Positions 11,926 through 24,975 are shown, counted from the stretch's first letter. The stretch is 64,000 nucleotides of DNA from Anthonomus grandis grandis (GCF_022605725.1 NC_065551.1:29016001-29080000), one strand, 5' to 3'. The notes: generated from the letters alone by a model not told the origin. A program made the numbers and translations.

Positions 11926-12214
11926 TCAAAGCTTCTCGTTAGATTGTGTAAAGTGGAACATAGCTGTATGTTTTATATGATTCCATTTGGATTATTCGTT
12001 TTTGAGGATATATAATTGCTAGTGTGTAAGTAACAACAATTTGGATTTAGACTCTGCGCGTGGATCTACAGAGTTAAACCTCCTGACTTACACGGACTTC
12101 ACGTTGGATACTTTGGAGAGTCCCACACAACATGATGCTTCATAAGCTTAAGCTGCTTGGAATTGATGCAACTTTGTTGTCTTGGTTCGGTTGTTACTCA
12201 TCGTGTACAGAAAT

Positions 12215-12590
12215 GTTGAACTGTGCCAATGTGTTGAGTATAAGACAGACCGTCACTTACAACACAATTATATTTATTTATAAAATATTACTCCACTTAG
12301 TGCTAAGTCATTTAGTAGAAAACTTTAAGTTTGTTAGTGACATTCATCAACACAATACAAGATCAAAACATAATTTTTACATAGACAGGATAAATACTGG
12401 TGCAGGTCAAAATAGTTTATATTTTAAAGGTTTAAAACAAGACAATGAGTTGCCGGATTATGTAAAGAGCTGTAATAATATAATTAGCTTTAGGGAATGT
12501 AAGCAATATATTAAAACTTTAATTGTTATATAGTTAAACCAATGTATGAAATTGATTCTAGCCTAGTGCTATTAATAACGGATTTTTTTT
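12215..12590 (+). mobile_element. 3' end of a second LINE nested in the first
   Basis: An open frame ending with a stop at 12533 carries the hallmark C-terminal tail of CR1/jockey-type polymerases: HQHNTRSKHNFYI, then AGQNSLYFKGL and NELPDYVK. It separates the SWFG...Y palm block of the host LINE from its GSIGDFLSR...DVPQG block, so it inserted into an existing copy. A T-rich stretch near 12583 may mark one junction. Confidence 0.65.
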
Positions 12591-13400
12591 TGTAGAAGGC
12601 TCAATTGGCGATTTTTTATCTAGGGTAATTTGGATCTCATCTGATGTTCCTCAGGGCTTAAGTCTTGGACCACTCCTTTTCAACGTCTTCATGAATGGAA
12701 TGTTTTACTTGCTGTAATTAGATGCTTTTTGCGGATTTGTTGTAAAACCATTCCAGGATGTGAAAAATATCATTATAATCTGGATTACCTATTCGATTGG
12801 TGTTTGAGAAACAGTATGTCACTGAATGCCTCTCAATGTAACACTATGAGCTTTTTCGGGACTAGACATTGAAAAGAATTCAATTACAAAATTAATCAAT
12901 TCAGTCTTGAAAGAGTCTTTGTTATCAAAGACCTAGGGCCATTCAGATCCATGAATCTATTAGTAGAAGGACCGAAAAATTTATGGATATAAGGTCCTTA
13001 AAAATCCTTTAATTTACCCTTGTGCTTCCTTACCTTGAGCACGAATTCTGTATCTAGTCCCCATACTATGGAATTCATATTAACAGACTCAAACTGGTTG
13101 TGCACTGGTTCTTAAAACTGGTAGCATGTAAGCTGAATATTTTAGATAATTATGAAGATTCCCAAATATAACTCCTATTACAGTACGTCATCAAAGAAGA
13201 GACCTCTTAACCCTTTATAAAATTCTTCATAATAGTGTCAGCGCCTAAATTATTTAAAAAAATTGATTTGCAATTGTTCCATCAGGACCTACAAGAGAAA
13301 TATTAGTTTTCAATTTCCATTTTACAGTACTACATGCACAGGACACCATCCATTGATATTGTAGTTGTTTTGTTAAGTTTTGTGTTTAAATAAATTAATT

Positions 13401-14879
13401 TTTATTTATTACGTATTTTAACTCTATATATATTGTTTTATTTTTATTTAAGTTTTAACTCTGATGTTTAAATTGCCCGTTAGTTTTGGTGATTCTTCCC
13501 TGTTTTTGTTTTAAATGTACTGTTTTGCATATGTTTTATTTTTTTTTAGAATTGGAACATTAATTAATAATTAAGTTCTTAATTACATTTTTTAATAATG
13601 CTAAGACTGCCATTTAGGTTTATATACAGGGTTTTTTGTTACAAAAAGTTTTAAGGTGAATGTAAGATATATACATTTTTCTCTTTTACTCCAGCTTTAA
13701 CATAAGTTTATTTTATCGCAATAAAGCATATGTTGATGAGATGTTAAAGAAATTAAAAAAATATATATTATCTGAAAAATTGTAAAATATACAATACCAG
13801 TGGCTACATAACATTTTTTACAGATGAGTAACGCTAAAGACAAATAATACTAGACTAGAGGATGTAGGAAGTAATTTCTTATAAACAAGTTCATTCAACA
13901 TAATATGTTATATTATAACAGAAATCAGTTCACCTCCGTATATTTAGACCAAGACATCCAGTATAAACAGTATAAAAAAAGTATCTTACTGGGGTTTGGT
14001 AATCATAATCATAACCTCGGGTTATTAGTCTGTATCTATTCGATCCATCTCTGAAGTACAAAAATGAATCTGAAAATTTCTAATAAACCAATAATAATAT
14101 TTTCCTTATTAATGTCCTTGTATATTGTTGTGAAGTCAAAACTTTTGTGTTTGGATGATCTTTGTTCAATATTTTTGATTTTTTCTCCACTAAATAATAA
14201 GTAAAGCACGTAAGTAGTTCAACTATCGAAGGCGAAATGTAAAAAACCAATTGTACATTTCTTGTAAAGCCAACTTCATTGACTATTTCCCGAAAAGTTC
14301 AAGAGCAAATTCTTGCATTTTTCTTAAAAACTAACGCACATGTCGAATTCAACTAACAAGTATAATGTATATATTATTGATACTGTACTCAATAAAAGCC
14401 ACATTGGTAATAAATTTAAAACCCCAAATATTCAGTAATTTTTTAATTTGTATAAAAATATCTATATTATATATTACTTAAATAAGTTTTAGGACGTAAG
14501 TTCCAGTTATACAGTTATAATTAAAATACAGAGATAGGATGGTTACAACAAACGTTTACAATACTTAATATGTATAACAGATCACATATTTATAGTACGA
14601 TATAAACATGCATTCGTTCTATGTTCATGGCATATACACGGGAGTAGATAGACCTGAGGGATATATTTACGATTTTTGTGACACCTTATGAACTTTTTAA
14701 TTATTTTAATTATTTTCATTCTATTATATTTTTGATATATCGTTAGAGTTTAATGTAATGTATTTATGTAACATTATTTATTTAATTTATTGTATTTATT
14801 TAAGAAACATTTATTACAATGCATGAAGAAAATCATTTATGTAAAAAACTCATTTGCAACTTTTTCATAAAACGTGGCA
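13401..14879. other. AT-rich DNA downstream of fuzzy, TACAGGG-type tip near 13624
   Basis: TATACAGGGTTTTTTGTTAC near 13622 resembles a mariner-type terminal repeat, but no matching opposite end was found. No coding sequence was recognised. Confidence 0.35.
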
Positions 14880-15070
14880 TGTTTATTGACTCCTACTTTC
14901 TTCTACTTCAGTCAATCACTAAATGTTACTTAAATTTTAAATAGTGGAATTTTGAACATTTCTTGGCCCGCTGGCTTCCCCGATATAACCCCATGTGATT
15001 TTTTCTTTGGGGGACTATGCAAAATGCAAAAATATGTTTTGGTTAACTCCAAATACATTTCTCTATAACT
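14880..15070 (+). pseudogene. mariner-like transposase scrap
   Basis: Around 14965-15040 the plus strand reads SWPAGFPDITPCDFFFGGL, the third catalytic-Asp region of DUF4817-group mariner-like transposases (usually WP.RSPD.TP.DFFLWG). Nothing upstream is readable, so this is a short decayed fragment. Confidence 0.6.
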
Positions 15071-15400
15071 CTTATATTATGTAATTTTTGTATAAGTGAT
15101 TTTTAGTAGAACTATATTAAAATAGATTTTAGTACGTTTAATTTATTTTATAATACCTAGTATTAGTTTATTATTCTTAAAAAGAAGATGGAGAAATCAT
15201 TATTGACAGATTTCAATTTAACCTAGTTGATCTCTTTATAAATAAATATGTTCCTTTATGCATTCTAATTATTGTCACTAATGAATAATGAATAAAATAA
15301 ATAAGTCAAAAAAATAAAAATGAAATAATAGTGTTTTCAGTATTATGTTCCGTGAACCTTTTTTTTTTTAATTTGGAAATATCATTTAATATCATCCATT

Positions 15401-18400
15401 TTACCAACAAACTTGCTTATCAGCAATCAGCAAGCTAAGAGTACTCTTACTTATCAACCTCATGGCATGCGTCGGTGTAGCTGAGTTATACAAAACACAC
15501 AAAATATTATTGCCAACTTTTAACGCGTGACATTTGTGATATTCCGAGCACCAATACGTCTCGGTGCCCTCGTTTTGATCGTCCAATGATAACTTATCAG
15601 TCTTTTGTTCGTCGTGTAAATTATTTTCTTGCCAAGTTTGCGTGTTGGGAATTAGAAAGTTCATTACGGCCTGATAGAAGAAAGTTCTGAGTATATCCAG
15701 TCGGTGTGAGCTGCTTGACGTTTTTCTAGAAGCTGGCTGATGCGGGTTTTTCGAGATCATGTACTTACGAAGTTTTTGGTTAATAAGGAGTAACCTAGAA
15801 GTAAAATGGCAAAAGATAGTATAAGAAAACAAAATTTAAACTGAAGCTAGCATATTAGGTAAAACAAACAAAAAATGGCAAAATGGATTCATGAGATGAC
15901 GATATAAAAAAATGGAATGAAAGTGGTTCAATTGTGCTCTTTGGTGCAATCAAAAAACCTTGATCGTGGATTTTCTGGCCAAAGTAAAAATAGAATATTC
16001 TCCATATGTAAGTCAATTAAGTGGCAGTGCTTGTTACCGTGTGGTTATTTTTGAAGTTATTATTTCTTTATTAAAAAAAAACCTTAATTATAAAATATTT
16101 ATTAAATTATACAAGGTTATTAAACATATCTAAAAAATTCATAAAATTATTAGTAGTTACAAACTCTAATAGCACAACATACTCTACAAATAATTATCAA
16201 ATGTTCTGAAGTAGGTATCTGTGAATATTTAAGGAATGATTTGTGTCGAAATTTAAATATTTCTGGAACATTTTATCAGAATATTAACTCAATTGTCATA
16301 TGCTCTATGAGTTTTTTATTAGTGAACACGTTTTTACTCTTATATTTGTCCTCAAGAATCTTAATTTGGTGTAAAATAAATGAGAGCATTTTAAGAAATT
16401 CCTAACTAAAGAATACGGAATATATTAAAGTTATTGACTCTGGTTCACAAAATTCTCGAGATAAAACTATTGCAATTTGACCATTTTTATTAAAATATTA
16501 TTCTAGTTATTTCCTGAAAATATTCTAAAAAATAAATAGGAGAATAAAAGGATTTCTAGACTTCATTTAAAATATAGAGTACACGCAATTAAGAATTTAC
16601 GTTTATATTCATTTCATTAATTAGAATCCTATAAGATATTTATTTTTTGTATTTTTTTTGTAACATTTATTTCATGTTTCAAGATTTGGAAATTTGTAGC
16701 AATGGTATTCGGTGATAATTGACAATTTAATTGACAGACCCTGATAAAAGCTCCAAACCTGAATGTTCCATTTTAAATTTTAAAGTTTATTTTAAATTTG
16801 AAAGTTTATTAAAATCGAATGACGGAAAAAACAATTTGTTTATGAATAAAAACATAATATGTATTTTTATTTTTATTTTTTCAATAAAGTTATAATAGTT
16901 TAATTTATATTATAGTAATAATGCCTGCCTGCACGCCTTTGTCATACCATGGTCTATTATACTTTTTTACCAAAGTTCTATTACTCTCTACCTATTTGAA
17001 ATGGACTATAGCTAAAAAATTGTAATGACATTAAGAACATTTTTAGCTCAACATTTTAAAATCACTATAGAATTCATGAATACTTTAAATAAAACATGTT
17101 TAATTCCCAACCTGTAAATATCATATAGCCACAGACCTAAGTACAGCTAGAAGATACATTGCCTTTTCCTTGATCAGGTGTGGTCAACAAAATTTAAATA
17201 AGGCAAACTTCAAACTAAAGCCAAACCAGCTAATAACAAATAAAATACGATATACAAAAACTAGGTCTGCAAATCGATCATTTTCTCAAATGGGAATGTC
17301 ATGTCAACATCTTAACACAAATAAGCGTAAAAGTCTAATCCATAAATTTAAACAATTAGAACAATATTAAAACACTAGAATCAATGTTGTAGAGTCTGAA
17401 GAAAGAAGAGAAACTTATAACTAAAACTAAATTAAACAACAAAAATGGTTCATAAAAGTAATTTACAGTAAACCCTGTGTTTTCCACGGAAGAATTTATT
17501 TAAACTCTTTTTGCTAATGCATTTTGATACATTCTATCAGGTATAGAATACATACATAAAAGAAATTTTAGCGAACTCATGAAGCATAATTATCCGACTA
17601 AGTCTAGAATTAATTCGAAAATCATCACAAAGAAGCCTAAAAATACTACTTTCATAAAATTTATCGGCCATGTTGGAATAGAGTTGTACAATTTCCTACC
17701 GCAAGAAGTAAAGGTAAAGGCAAAACATGAAACTAACAGTGGGACTTTCATTAGTGTATTAAAACTTGTTTTCAAACATTATATTATGGTTTAAAGTCTA
17801 AAGGAATAAAGAAACTTATATTTGAAATAACTTATAAGATATTGGTACATAGTGAGCTTACTTGCGTTAGGTTATGTTAAGCAAAACTGTATTTATAATA
17901 TATAAATCAAATTTGAAAAAAGACCACAGGCTTTGATCAAAGCCTATAGTGAATACTCTGAAATGTATAGAAAAGGTTTTGAAATCAGCATTGCATGGAC
18001 AGCTAATTAGCTACCTTAATAGAAATAATATTTTTCTTGGCAATCATGTTGTGGAAGTGAATTGTTTGCTTAAGAGACTTAAAATATATGTGCAAATAAT
18101 TAATTTACTGTAATATAACCTAACAACTATTAATAAATAATCTATTAACTATTAGTAGTAAGAAAATTAATTGGATGGATGAATGAAATGAAGTATATAG
18201 CTTTAATAAGTAATATTAGATTAGCCTCTGGATGTGACAACGAGTCTATGCAAGAAGTTTCACTTTTTGTAAATTTAGCAAGATGCAGCCAATACTCCCA
18301 TAATTCTAATGCTTACAAGTTACAGTAGGTTTTAATACGAATTTCGAAAAGTTCGATTATTAATTTTTCAGTCATGATTTTTATTGTTAAATTGAGTAAG

Positions 18401-20758
18401 GTACTAGGTAATGCTTAGGGTTTAGTAAATCTATTAATATCCATCCTACTCGCAGTTCAATGGTATCTTTTATTATAAGAGAATCAATCAGTTTAACTGC
18501 CTTTCAATTGACATAAAGAAGACTTATGAACTACAGGCTTTAATAAAAATTATATTTTGTGTGATGTGTAACTTTTTAATTTTAATTTATTACTTACCCC
18601 AAAATACCTGGATCCACTGAAATATTATAAGGAAAATTCCTTAAAGCAACCTGTGAGGCGGCTTTTAAAATATCCGTGGAATTTTTAAAACACTGAGTAG
18701 CAGCCTGCTCGATATCCAAAAGGGCTGGAGTGGACCCACATAAACAACATACTTGAACATCTGATATTAAGCTGCACGCAATAAAACGAAATGCAACCTA
18801 AAAAATCAAATAAAAATATTAAAAATTTAATTCATAAATAAGATGTCCTTAAATGCTTACTGTGGGGCTTTTGTATGGTAAAAAAACTGGGATATCCTTT
18901 GAAATATCCTTATTTTCTGTGACCGCTAAGAGAAGAAGAAGCTTTATTTCATTTGGATGTAGAGACCACCAATTCTCAGTTGCTGCTGAAATTTTTCCAT
19001 TGATTAAGATGCAGCTAAACATGGAATCAACGCACTCACTGAAAGAGTCTAAAACTATCTAAAAATTATCCAAAACTTGTAAATAACATAAAACAATTGG
19101 AACTTAAAAAGTGGTTATGACTTACTTGAATGAGATGATTTTCTGGACACAAAATCGTTTCCACATATCCCACAATATCTGAACAATGTTTGCTGCTTGA
19201 GTCCCCACAATCCAAAGAGTCTAATAGTCTATCGATTACTGGATAACATACCTAAAAATAACAGGTAATTTATTTGAAAAATTTGTTAATCTATGGATAT
19301 GTTTAAGTTTACCCTCAACTCCCTCTTTAATCTATCAATATTTCTTTGGCTCTTTGCTTCATCGATTCCAACAATCAGGACTATAGCGTCATAACAAATT
19401 CTAAGAAGTCGACTTAATACATCGGTAGAGCAACCAGTGGCCAAAGCAATTATGACCAGACTAAAATATCATCATAAAATTTGAATACAACTAATGAAAT
19501 GTATTACCTGTCATTGAATTCTTTCCAGGCAACACCATAGTCATCAGTGAGAGTATTCAGTAGCTCAATATTTAATGGTTTTCCAAACATATGAACCCCA
19601 TTTAAAGATCCAAGGGTTGAGAATGAAAGCTAGAATTGAAAAACCCTTCCATTTTTTTTGTAGCAATACTTTAAATGTAACAAAAATCTATGGTGGTTAA
19701 AAGGTAAAGAGCAGCAAGAGTAAGATTGCAAATGTTATGTACCTATATGAATAAATCAATACCACTTAACCTGTAAGTGGTTAAATTGTTGTAAAGTCAG
19801 TAAGGCAGAGAGTACACAATGGTGTAATAAATTTCTTGTGTATTCTGTAGTATGCCTTTGAATATAAAAATGATTTTACCAGTTTCCTAAATAGTATTAA
19901 TATTGATAATCAAGAAAGTGAAATGCAAATTAGATGTTTGAAAATTTTTTTGCTGTTACAATAAATTGCATTTTTTGTAAGAGCAAAAGCTGGAATAGGA
20001 AGGTTAATATAAAATGTTGAATGTTTGTTGTTTTTGATAGCTCCTTACACAAAATGATAATGCAGGGTAATGTTAATATTTTGTCCTTATAAAATAGGCT
20101 TTGCAAGACAGATTTTCACGTTATTAATCTCAATCACAAATTATTCAGTTAACCTTGGAAAAACTAAAACTAATTTTTAGAGTAACCCTATCGACTCTAG
20201 AAATAAGCTTTAGTTCTCCCTAGGTAGGCTCAATAGATAAGAGACACGGATTATCAATTTGGAGTGTAACTAAAGTAAACTAAATAGTGAACATATACTC
20301 ATAAAAAATAATTTTTAATTGTTTTTTTAGTATAGTGGGATTCACTTCTATGATGTATGTTTATTTGGTGAAATATGTATTCATTGTGTTACTTGTGCAC
20401 ATCACTATTTTTATAATTATTTTTTGAAATGTTTTAATATAAGAACTTTGCCTCTGCCACTATTATTAGTGTTAATTGGAGGGCAATCAGCAGTGATTAT
20501 GATCAAGGGCTATTATACCAGTTTGATATTTTATTAATAGTTATGACTGAAGGGCATATTTATTTAATTGCTCTCAACATTTTAAAGGTAGATATTGGAT
20601 ATGTAAAGTTCTAATAATTACACAAAAGCAATATTTAGTTAGTACTGCAAAAAAAGAATAACTATAATAATTTAACATACACTTTCAGAGTTTCCCTTTC
20701 TTCTAGAAAATACCGGCAGGCCTCCCCCGGACGTGATAGCCATTACATAGGCCGACAT
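15401..20758 (-). CDS. fy: fuzzy planar cell polarity protein (CPLANE subunit)
   Basis: Seven exons join in frame with consensus GT/AG sites: 20681-20758, 19508-19629, 19313-19460, 19126-19251, 18861-19058, 18598-18797 and 15401-15794. They give 421 residues, close to human FUZ at 418. Diagnostic matches are FSTLGSLNGVHMFG (about 28-41), a hydrophobic longin-type strand IALATGCSTDVLSRLL, RNIDRLKREL, ATENWWSL, DIPVFLPYKSPT, ILGLLLINQKLRKY and FYQAVMNF. FUZ is an adaptor with longin-like folds that pairs with Inturned and Wdpcp at the basal body, guiding ciliogenesis in vertebrates and wing-hair polarity in flies. Intron 6 (about 2.8 kb) carries LINE scraps and intron 1 is about 1 kb. The start is the only Met in frame and matches the family N-terminus. 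A minus-strand AATAAA lies at 15167-15172, a candidate polyadenylation signal. The gene looks intact. Confidence 0.95.
15795..18597. other. intron 6 of fuzzy with LINE fragments
   Basis: This is the long final intron. Apart from the LINE scraps at 17160-18080 it is AT-rich with no recognised element. Confidence 0.6.
17160..18080 (+). mobile_element. LINE fragments inside fuzzy intron 6
   Basis: The open frame 17579-17794 has the layout of a LINE polymerase C-terminus (KSRINSKIITKKPKNTTF followed by IGHVGIELYNFLPQEVK). A separate piece near 17950-18060 reads CIEKVLKSALHGQLISYLNRNNIF, like the LSK.(L/I)E..L...L..YL...N.(I/L) segment of the reverse transcriptase. The pieces are out of order, with the C-terminus first, so at least two insertions or rearrangements are implied. 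They lie antisense to fuzzy. Confidence 0.5.
19630..20680. other. intron 1 of fuzzy
   Basis: AT-rich intron bounded by a GTATGT donor and a TTCTAG acceptor on the minus strand. No further feature is seen. Confidence 0.8.
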
Positions 20759-21640
20759 TACTTGTATTCAATTATTGGAAGAATATTAACAAAATGTTTG
20801 TACACAACTATATTTTACAATTTAACATAAATACAAAACAGCTGTTCGCTCCAAAAAGTAAATAAAGAAGCCGACAACAGTGCATAGGCTGTTTCTCTGG
20901 GTTGTAGTCTGGTGATTTCCATTTGTAGAATTAAGTTAATGAAAAATTATTGAATATGATAAATAATTAATTTTAAGGTTTATTTTTAAGATTATTTTGT
21001 AATTGTTGAAATAAATTCTTGTAAACGCTTTATTGATGAAACTAGTGATGGTTACCCTAAGCTGGGTAAGGTAATTGTATCACGTCATCGAGTAACTTAA
21101 AATTAGTCCAGAATACCGTACTAGAAATTTAGTATTACAGAAGAATAATGCATTAGAAAAGGGAGTTCATAACAGTGTATTCTCAACTACTAAGGTATGA
21201 CAAAGAAAAAACTGTATGCCCACATATATAAAAGGATTACTGATGGGGATACAATATTTTCACACTGTTCATACACTGTTATGTACTTGCTTCTGATACA
21301 CTATTCTTCTATCTAGTTATATTATTTTATAGTAATATTAATTTGCCAGTACGGTATATAGTCCCTGACATTTTTGAACGTAAAATTGAATTTGTTATTT
21401 CTAACATGTATATAATGTTGCTAGGCTAATCTCATTTTTTATTTCAAATTTTCCTAATTTAAAGTACATAATTTTCGTTGTGAAAATTCAAAGCCGAATG
21501 GGAGATGAGCAATATTGCTATTTTAATTACCCACGTTATAAATTCTATGTTCATTGTATATAATTCATCAATAAGATAATATATTAATACATATGTTTTT
21601 TTTTGTTTGTTCACTGAACCCTCACACAGAAATAAAAAAA
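20759..21640. other. upstream region of fuzzy
   Basis: This holds the presumed fuzzy promoter and 5' leader. No TATA box or recognised regulatory motif stands out, and no coding sequence is seen. Confidence 0.4.
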
Positions 21641-21648
21641 GTGAAGAG

Positions 21649-21885
21649 AGAAATAGAGTCAACAGCCTGGAAGAATAGTGTAATTAATTCCAGGCGGTCA
21701 ATTTAAGTAAATTCAATCATCTCACATTGATTTATCATTTTAAAAGTGGGTAAAACGAGAAATCGACTTAACTTGATCGTTCAATCATTTTACGATAAGT
21801 AAAGAGAGATAGAGACTTAACTGCCTGGAAGAATATTTTAATTAATTTCAGGCAGTCAAGTGTAATCAATTATCACATAGTGAGA
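21649..21885. repeat. two direct copies of a GCCTGGAA...TTCCAGGC palindromic unit
   Basis: Copy 1 (about 21649-21735) and copy 2 (about 21802-21880) share AGAGA(A/G)ATAGAG, a GCCTGGAAGAATA-TTAATTAATTYCAGGC inverted repeat and then GTCAA...TCAAT(C/T)AT(C/T). Each unit can fold through GCCTGGAA pairing with TTCCAGGC (the second copy has one mismatch). The spacing is about 150 bases. Confidence 0.7.
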
Positions 21886-21939
21886 AGAAAAGAGAATGTC
21901 GGGCTGCAACTCAACTCCTTGTATGTTTTTTTTATAAAT

Positions 21940-24900
21940 GGGAAATCTTTAGGAAACATTAAGGTTTTATAAGTGGAATCTTTTGTCGTATAAAGACATA
22001 GATGTGATCATTGTAACTGAACACTTTATGTGTGATGAAGAAATCCATTCATTACAAATTTATCGGTAGATGTACAATAGCTTTTTCTAGATGAAAGGAG
22101 TATAAAGGTGGAGGGACTGTGAAATTTGTTGGTACAACTTAAAAGCATGAATCTTAGATTTATAGGTCACCATTAGGACATTTTGTCAAGCTTGGAATTT
22201 TTACAAAATAACCTTAAAAATCACAAAAGTATTCTCGCCCCTGATTTTAATGTACACCATAGAACAAACAGTCCCAATGCTGTAAAATTATCTGACATAT
22301 TAGTTGGTTTCGGAATGAGGCCATAAAGGTGCCTACCAAGCAAGATAATTATTTGGATAATGTCTTTGTGAGTGCGAGGATGGCTATAGTCAAATTTTTG
22401 CTATTTCAACTACTGTTACAGGCAAAACTACTTTACATACCAAACAGAAATCGAGGCTAATTATACAAAGAAGACTAAATTCTTTTACAGTAGACACTCA
22501 ATACCGTGAACTCAAAAAAACAAAGGCTGTTCACATTATCGATTTATTCACGTTAACGAAGGTTATACTTTATGTATACTAAACATTTATAATTACCAGA
22601 AGTAACAGAAACAAAACGTAATTAACATAACATAAAGTTCATATTCTTACTTAAAAATATTATTGTCACACTGATTCCACTCTACAATGTCAGAATCTTC
22701 AACAGTTCCCTAAAAAAAAAATTGTAATCCAATTTAAGACTTAATATTCAAATATAAAATGACAAAATTTACCTGAGGTGTCAATTTATGTAAAAGACCA
22801 AGACATTCAGATATGGGTTTCTGAGCAGTGCTGTCCCATTGGTGTTTTAGGAGAGAAAGAGGTACATTTTCATCATCACTGTCTACATCATGTATAGAGG
22901 GCACATTTAAAATATTTTTCCAACATTTTTTGATAACTTGAGAATCAAAATGATTCCAAGCAGACATTAAATTGATCACTGCATCTTTTATTGTCAGGTT
23001 TTTAGGGCATCAATGACATTCGTATTGTTGGCCACTATGGATGATAGAAGACCTTTTCTGTAGTACAATTTTGTTAGCCTAATAACATTTTGATCCATAG
23101 GCTGTATGAGTGGGGTAACATTAGGTGGCAGGTACATGGTTATAATTTGTCCATCTTCACTTTTTAATTCTTCTTCGGTTGGATGCGATGGTGCATTATC
23201 CAGAAGAAGTAGAGCTTTCAATGGCAGACATTTATTTTTTAAGAACCTCTTAACCTTCGAAAAAATTAATATGGTTGTACTAATCATAAAACAAAACTAT
23301 AGATAAGGAAAACTTACCTGTGGTGCAAACGAATAATGAAACCATTTTTTTAAAATTGCGGCAGTCATCTAAGCTGATTTAGAATGTTCATAGTCAACAG
23401 GACACTCGAAATTTTTAAACGATCTTGGTTTTGCCGCTTTACCAATCACCAATGGTTTAATTTTATGGAGCGCAGTAGCATTAGTGCAAGCCAAAAATGT
23501 TATTCTTTGCTTCTCCAATTTTCTACCAGGAGCTGTTTTTTCTGTTGACAAGACAAATGTTTTTTCTGGTAATAATTTCCAGTAAAGTCCTGTCTCATCA
23601 GCATTGTAAATTTGATCCAATGAGATTCCAAGCTCTGCTATTTTATTTTTTAGAGCCATTTTAAATGGGTCTACAAGCTCTGGTTGAGATGACAGTTCTT
23701 CCCCAGAAATTTTTAAAAAACGAATTCCAAATATTTTTTTCAATCTTTGTAAGCATCCCTCACTAGCGGTAAATGATTTATCCCTTTCATTGAGCTGTGA
23801 ATAAATGGATTTTGCTTTTTCTTTAATCATGTCGCCACTTACCATTAAATGTTTATTCCGTTGGTCAAGAAACCACTTGTACAGTCTTTTTTCCATTCTT
23901 GGAAACTGGGAACCCTTTAGGATTTGTCTTTTACCTGGTCCAACATACGTGTTTCTAACAGCACTAGAAATCAGTTACTTTTTCTTTTTTATTTTGCAAA
24001 TTGTAGATTTTGCCACACCATACTTTTTCGCTAAATATGTAACAACTTGTCCATTATTTAAGTCTTGAATTACAAGAGATTTTTCATAGAGGGTTGGAAC
24101 ACTTAGAACACAAAAACACTTTGGTTTTTTAAGCGACATTTTATTTAATTTATAAACGATCTAACACCAACACAATTTAAGTCACACTAATAAAAATCAC
24201 TAAACTTTATAACCGCTAAACTTCAAAACCACACTAATAGACAACGTAAACAAACGATAACAACCTGCTTTGCTTAACACACAATCGATTCACGGCGCCT
24301 ATCGATTCGAAGAACGCCAAAAACAGCATATCGGGGAAGCACCGGCTGCTTTCGTCTACGTTACTGGCGAACTATCGATCCAATTACATTTGTTTCCATT
24401 AACGGGGGATCGTTTGTTCACGGTATACGGTGGTCAATGCATAAAATAGTGCTGTTTCCGTTATGCGGGGTTTCCGCTATCCGATATTCCCACTATCGAG
24501 TGTCTACTGTAATTCATTTTCTAATGAATCATGGGATTTTATTGGCTGTAAACACGTTGATGCTGAAAAAAATGTGACTTATTTATGAATATATTAAAAG
24601 TATAGCTCTATCAGAGTCCTTTCCAGAAAAGTGGGTAAATGTCAGGTCAGAGGGAGATGTGGACTGGTTTGGTCATGATCTGCTAGCTATAAGGGAACAT
24701 CTTCTGAGGTTTCTTGGGGATATTAGTAAGCAATATTTTACACCTGAGAACCGAAATAAAAATTTATAAAAAATATAAAATTGATTTTAAAAAAGCAATA
24801 CGTGTACAGCCATAATAAATGCAAAAGAGTCTATATAAATTCTTCAATTAATCCTGTTAAATCTATATGGAAAATTATACATAAAAATAGTGGAAACACT

Positions 24901-24975
24901 AAAACAAAAATTGAAGAATCTCAAAGCTTAAATTCAATCGACTTTAATAATTACTTTCTTAGCACTGCTTAAAAA
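21940..24975 (+). mobile_element. LINE remnant split by a Tigger element
   Basis: Left of the Tigger, frames read like an AP endonuclease: IVTEHF-type sequence near 22012, LQIYR near 22050, then ILAPDFNVHHRTNSPNA near 22225-22280. Right of it, 24560-24972 reads like the linker before the reverse transcriptase, including AIREHLLR and an open frame with VKSIWKIIHKNSG ending DFNNYFLSTA. Frames are broken. The Tigger at 22488-24509 accounts for the gap, so the LINE is the older insertion. Confidence 0.65.
22488..24509 (-). mobile_element. Tigger/pogo DNA transposon, nearly complete
   Basis: Terminal repeats begin CAGTAGACACTC at both ends and TA flanks each side (22486-22487, 24510-24511). The minus-strand transposase starts at 24139 with a Psq-type helix-turn-helix (YLAKKYGVAKSTICKIKK). 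It continues with a CENP-B-type second DNA-binding domain (LYKWFLDQRNKHLMVSGDMI) and a DDE domain: YNADETGLYW near 23600, LLLDNAPSHP near 23205, and LPPNVTPLIQPMDQ near 23110. Disruptions are a frameshift near 23950, a TAG where the family has Trp (the WMT motif near 23368), and a GTAAGT...GAAG segment at 23255-23317 that looks like a genuine 63-base intron. It lies in an older LINE, upstream of TMEM33. Confidence 0.9.

Larger units (their letters stand above)
10470..13400 (+). mobile_element. decayed non-LTR retrotransposon (LINE), plus strand
   Basis: Fragments occur in the expected order. An ORF1-like segment (10563-10805) contains NTRRLGKPNKTGHRILQI. An endonuclease-like scrap near 10990-11040 reads SVYIPRNSS. 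Reverse-transcriptase fingers at about 11680-11760 read YRPICILSAILKGFESLV. A palm segment at 12125-12195 reads HNMMLHKLKLLGIDATLLSWF, and at 12640-12700 the DVPQGLSLGPLLFNVFMN motif appears. A C-terminal IKDLG motif lies near 12930 and a YYGIHINRL-like tail near 13070. Frameshifts and stops are frequent, so it is inactive. A different LINE tail is nested at 12215-12590. Confidence 0.75.
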
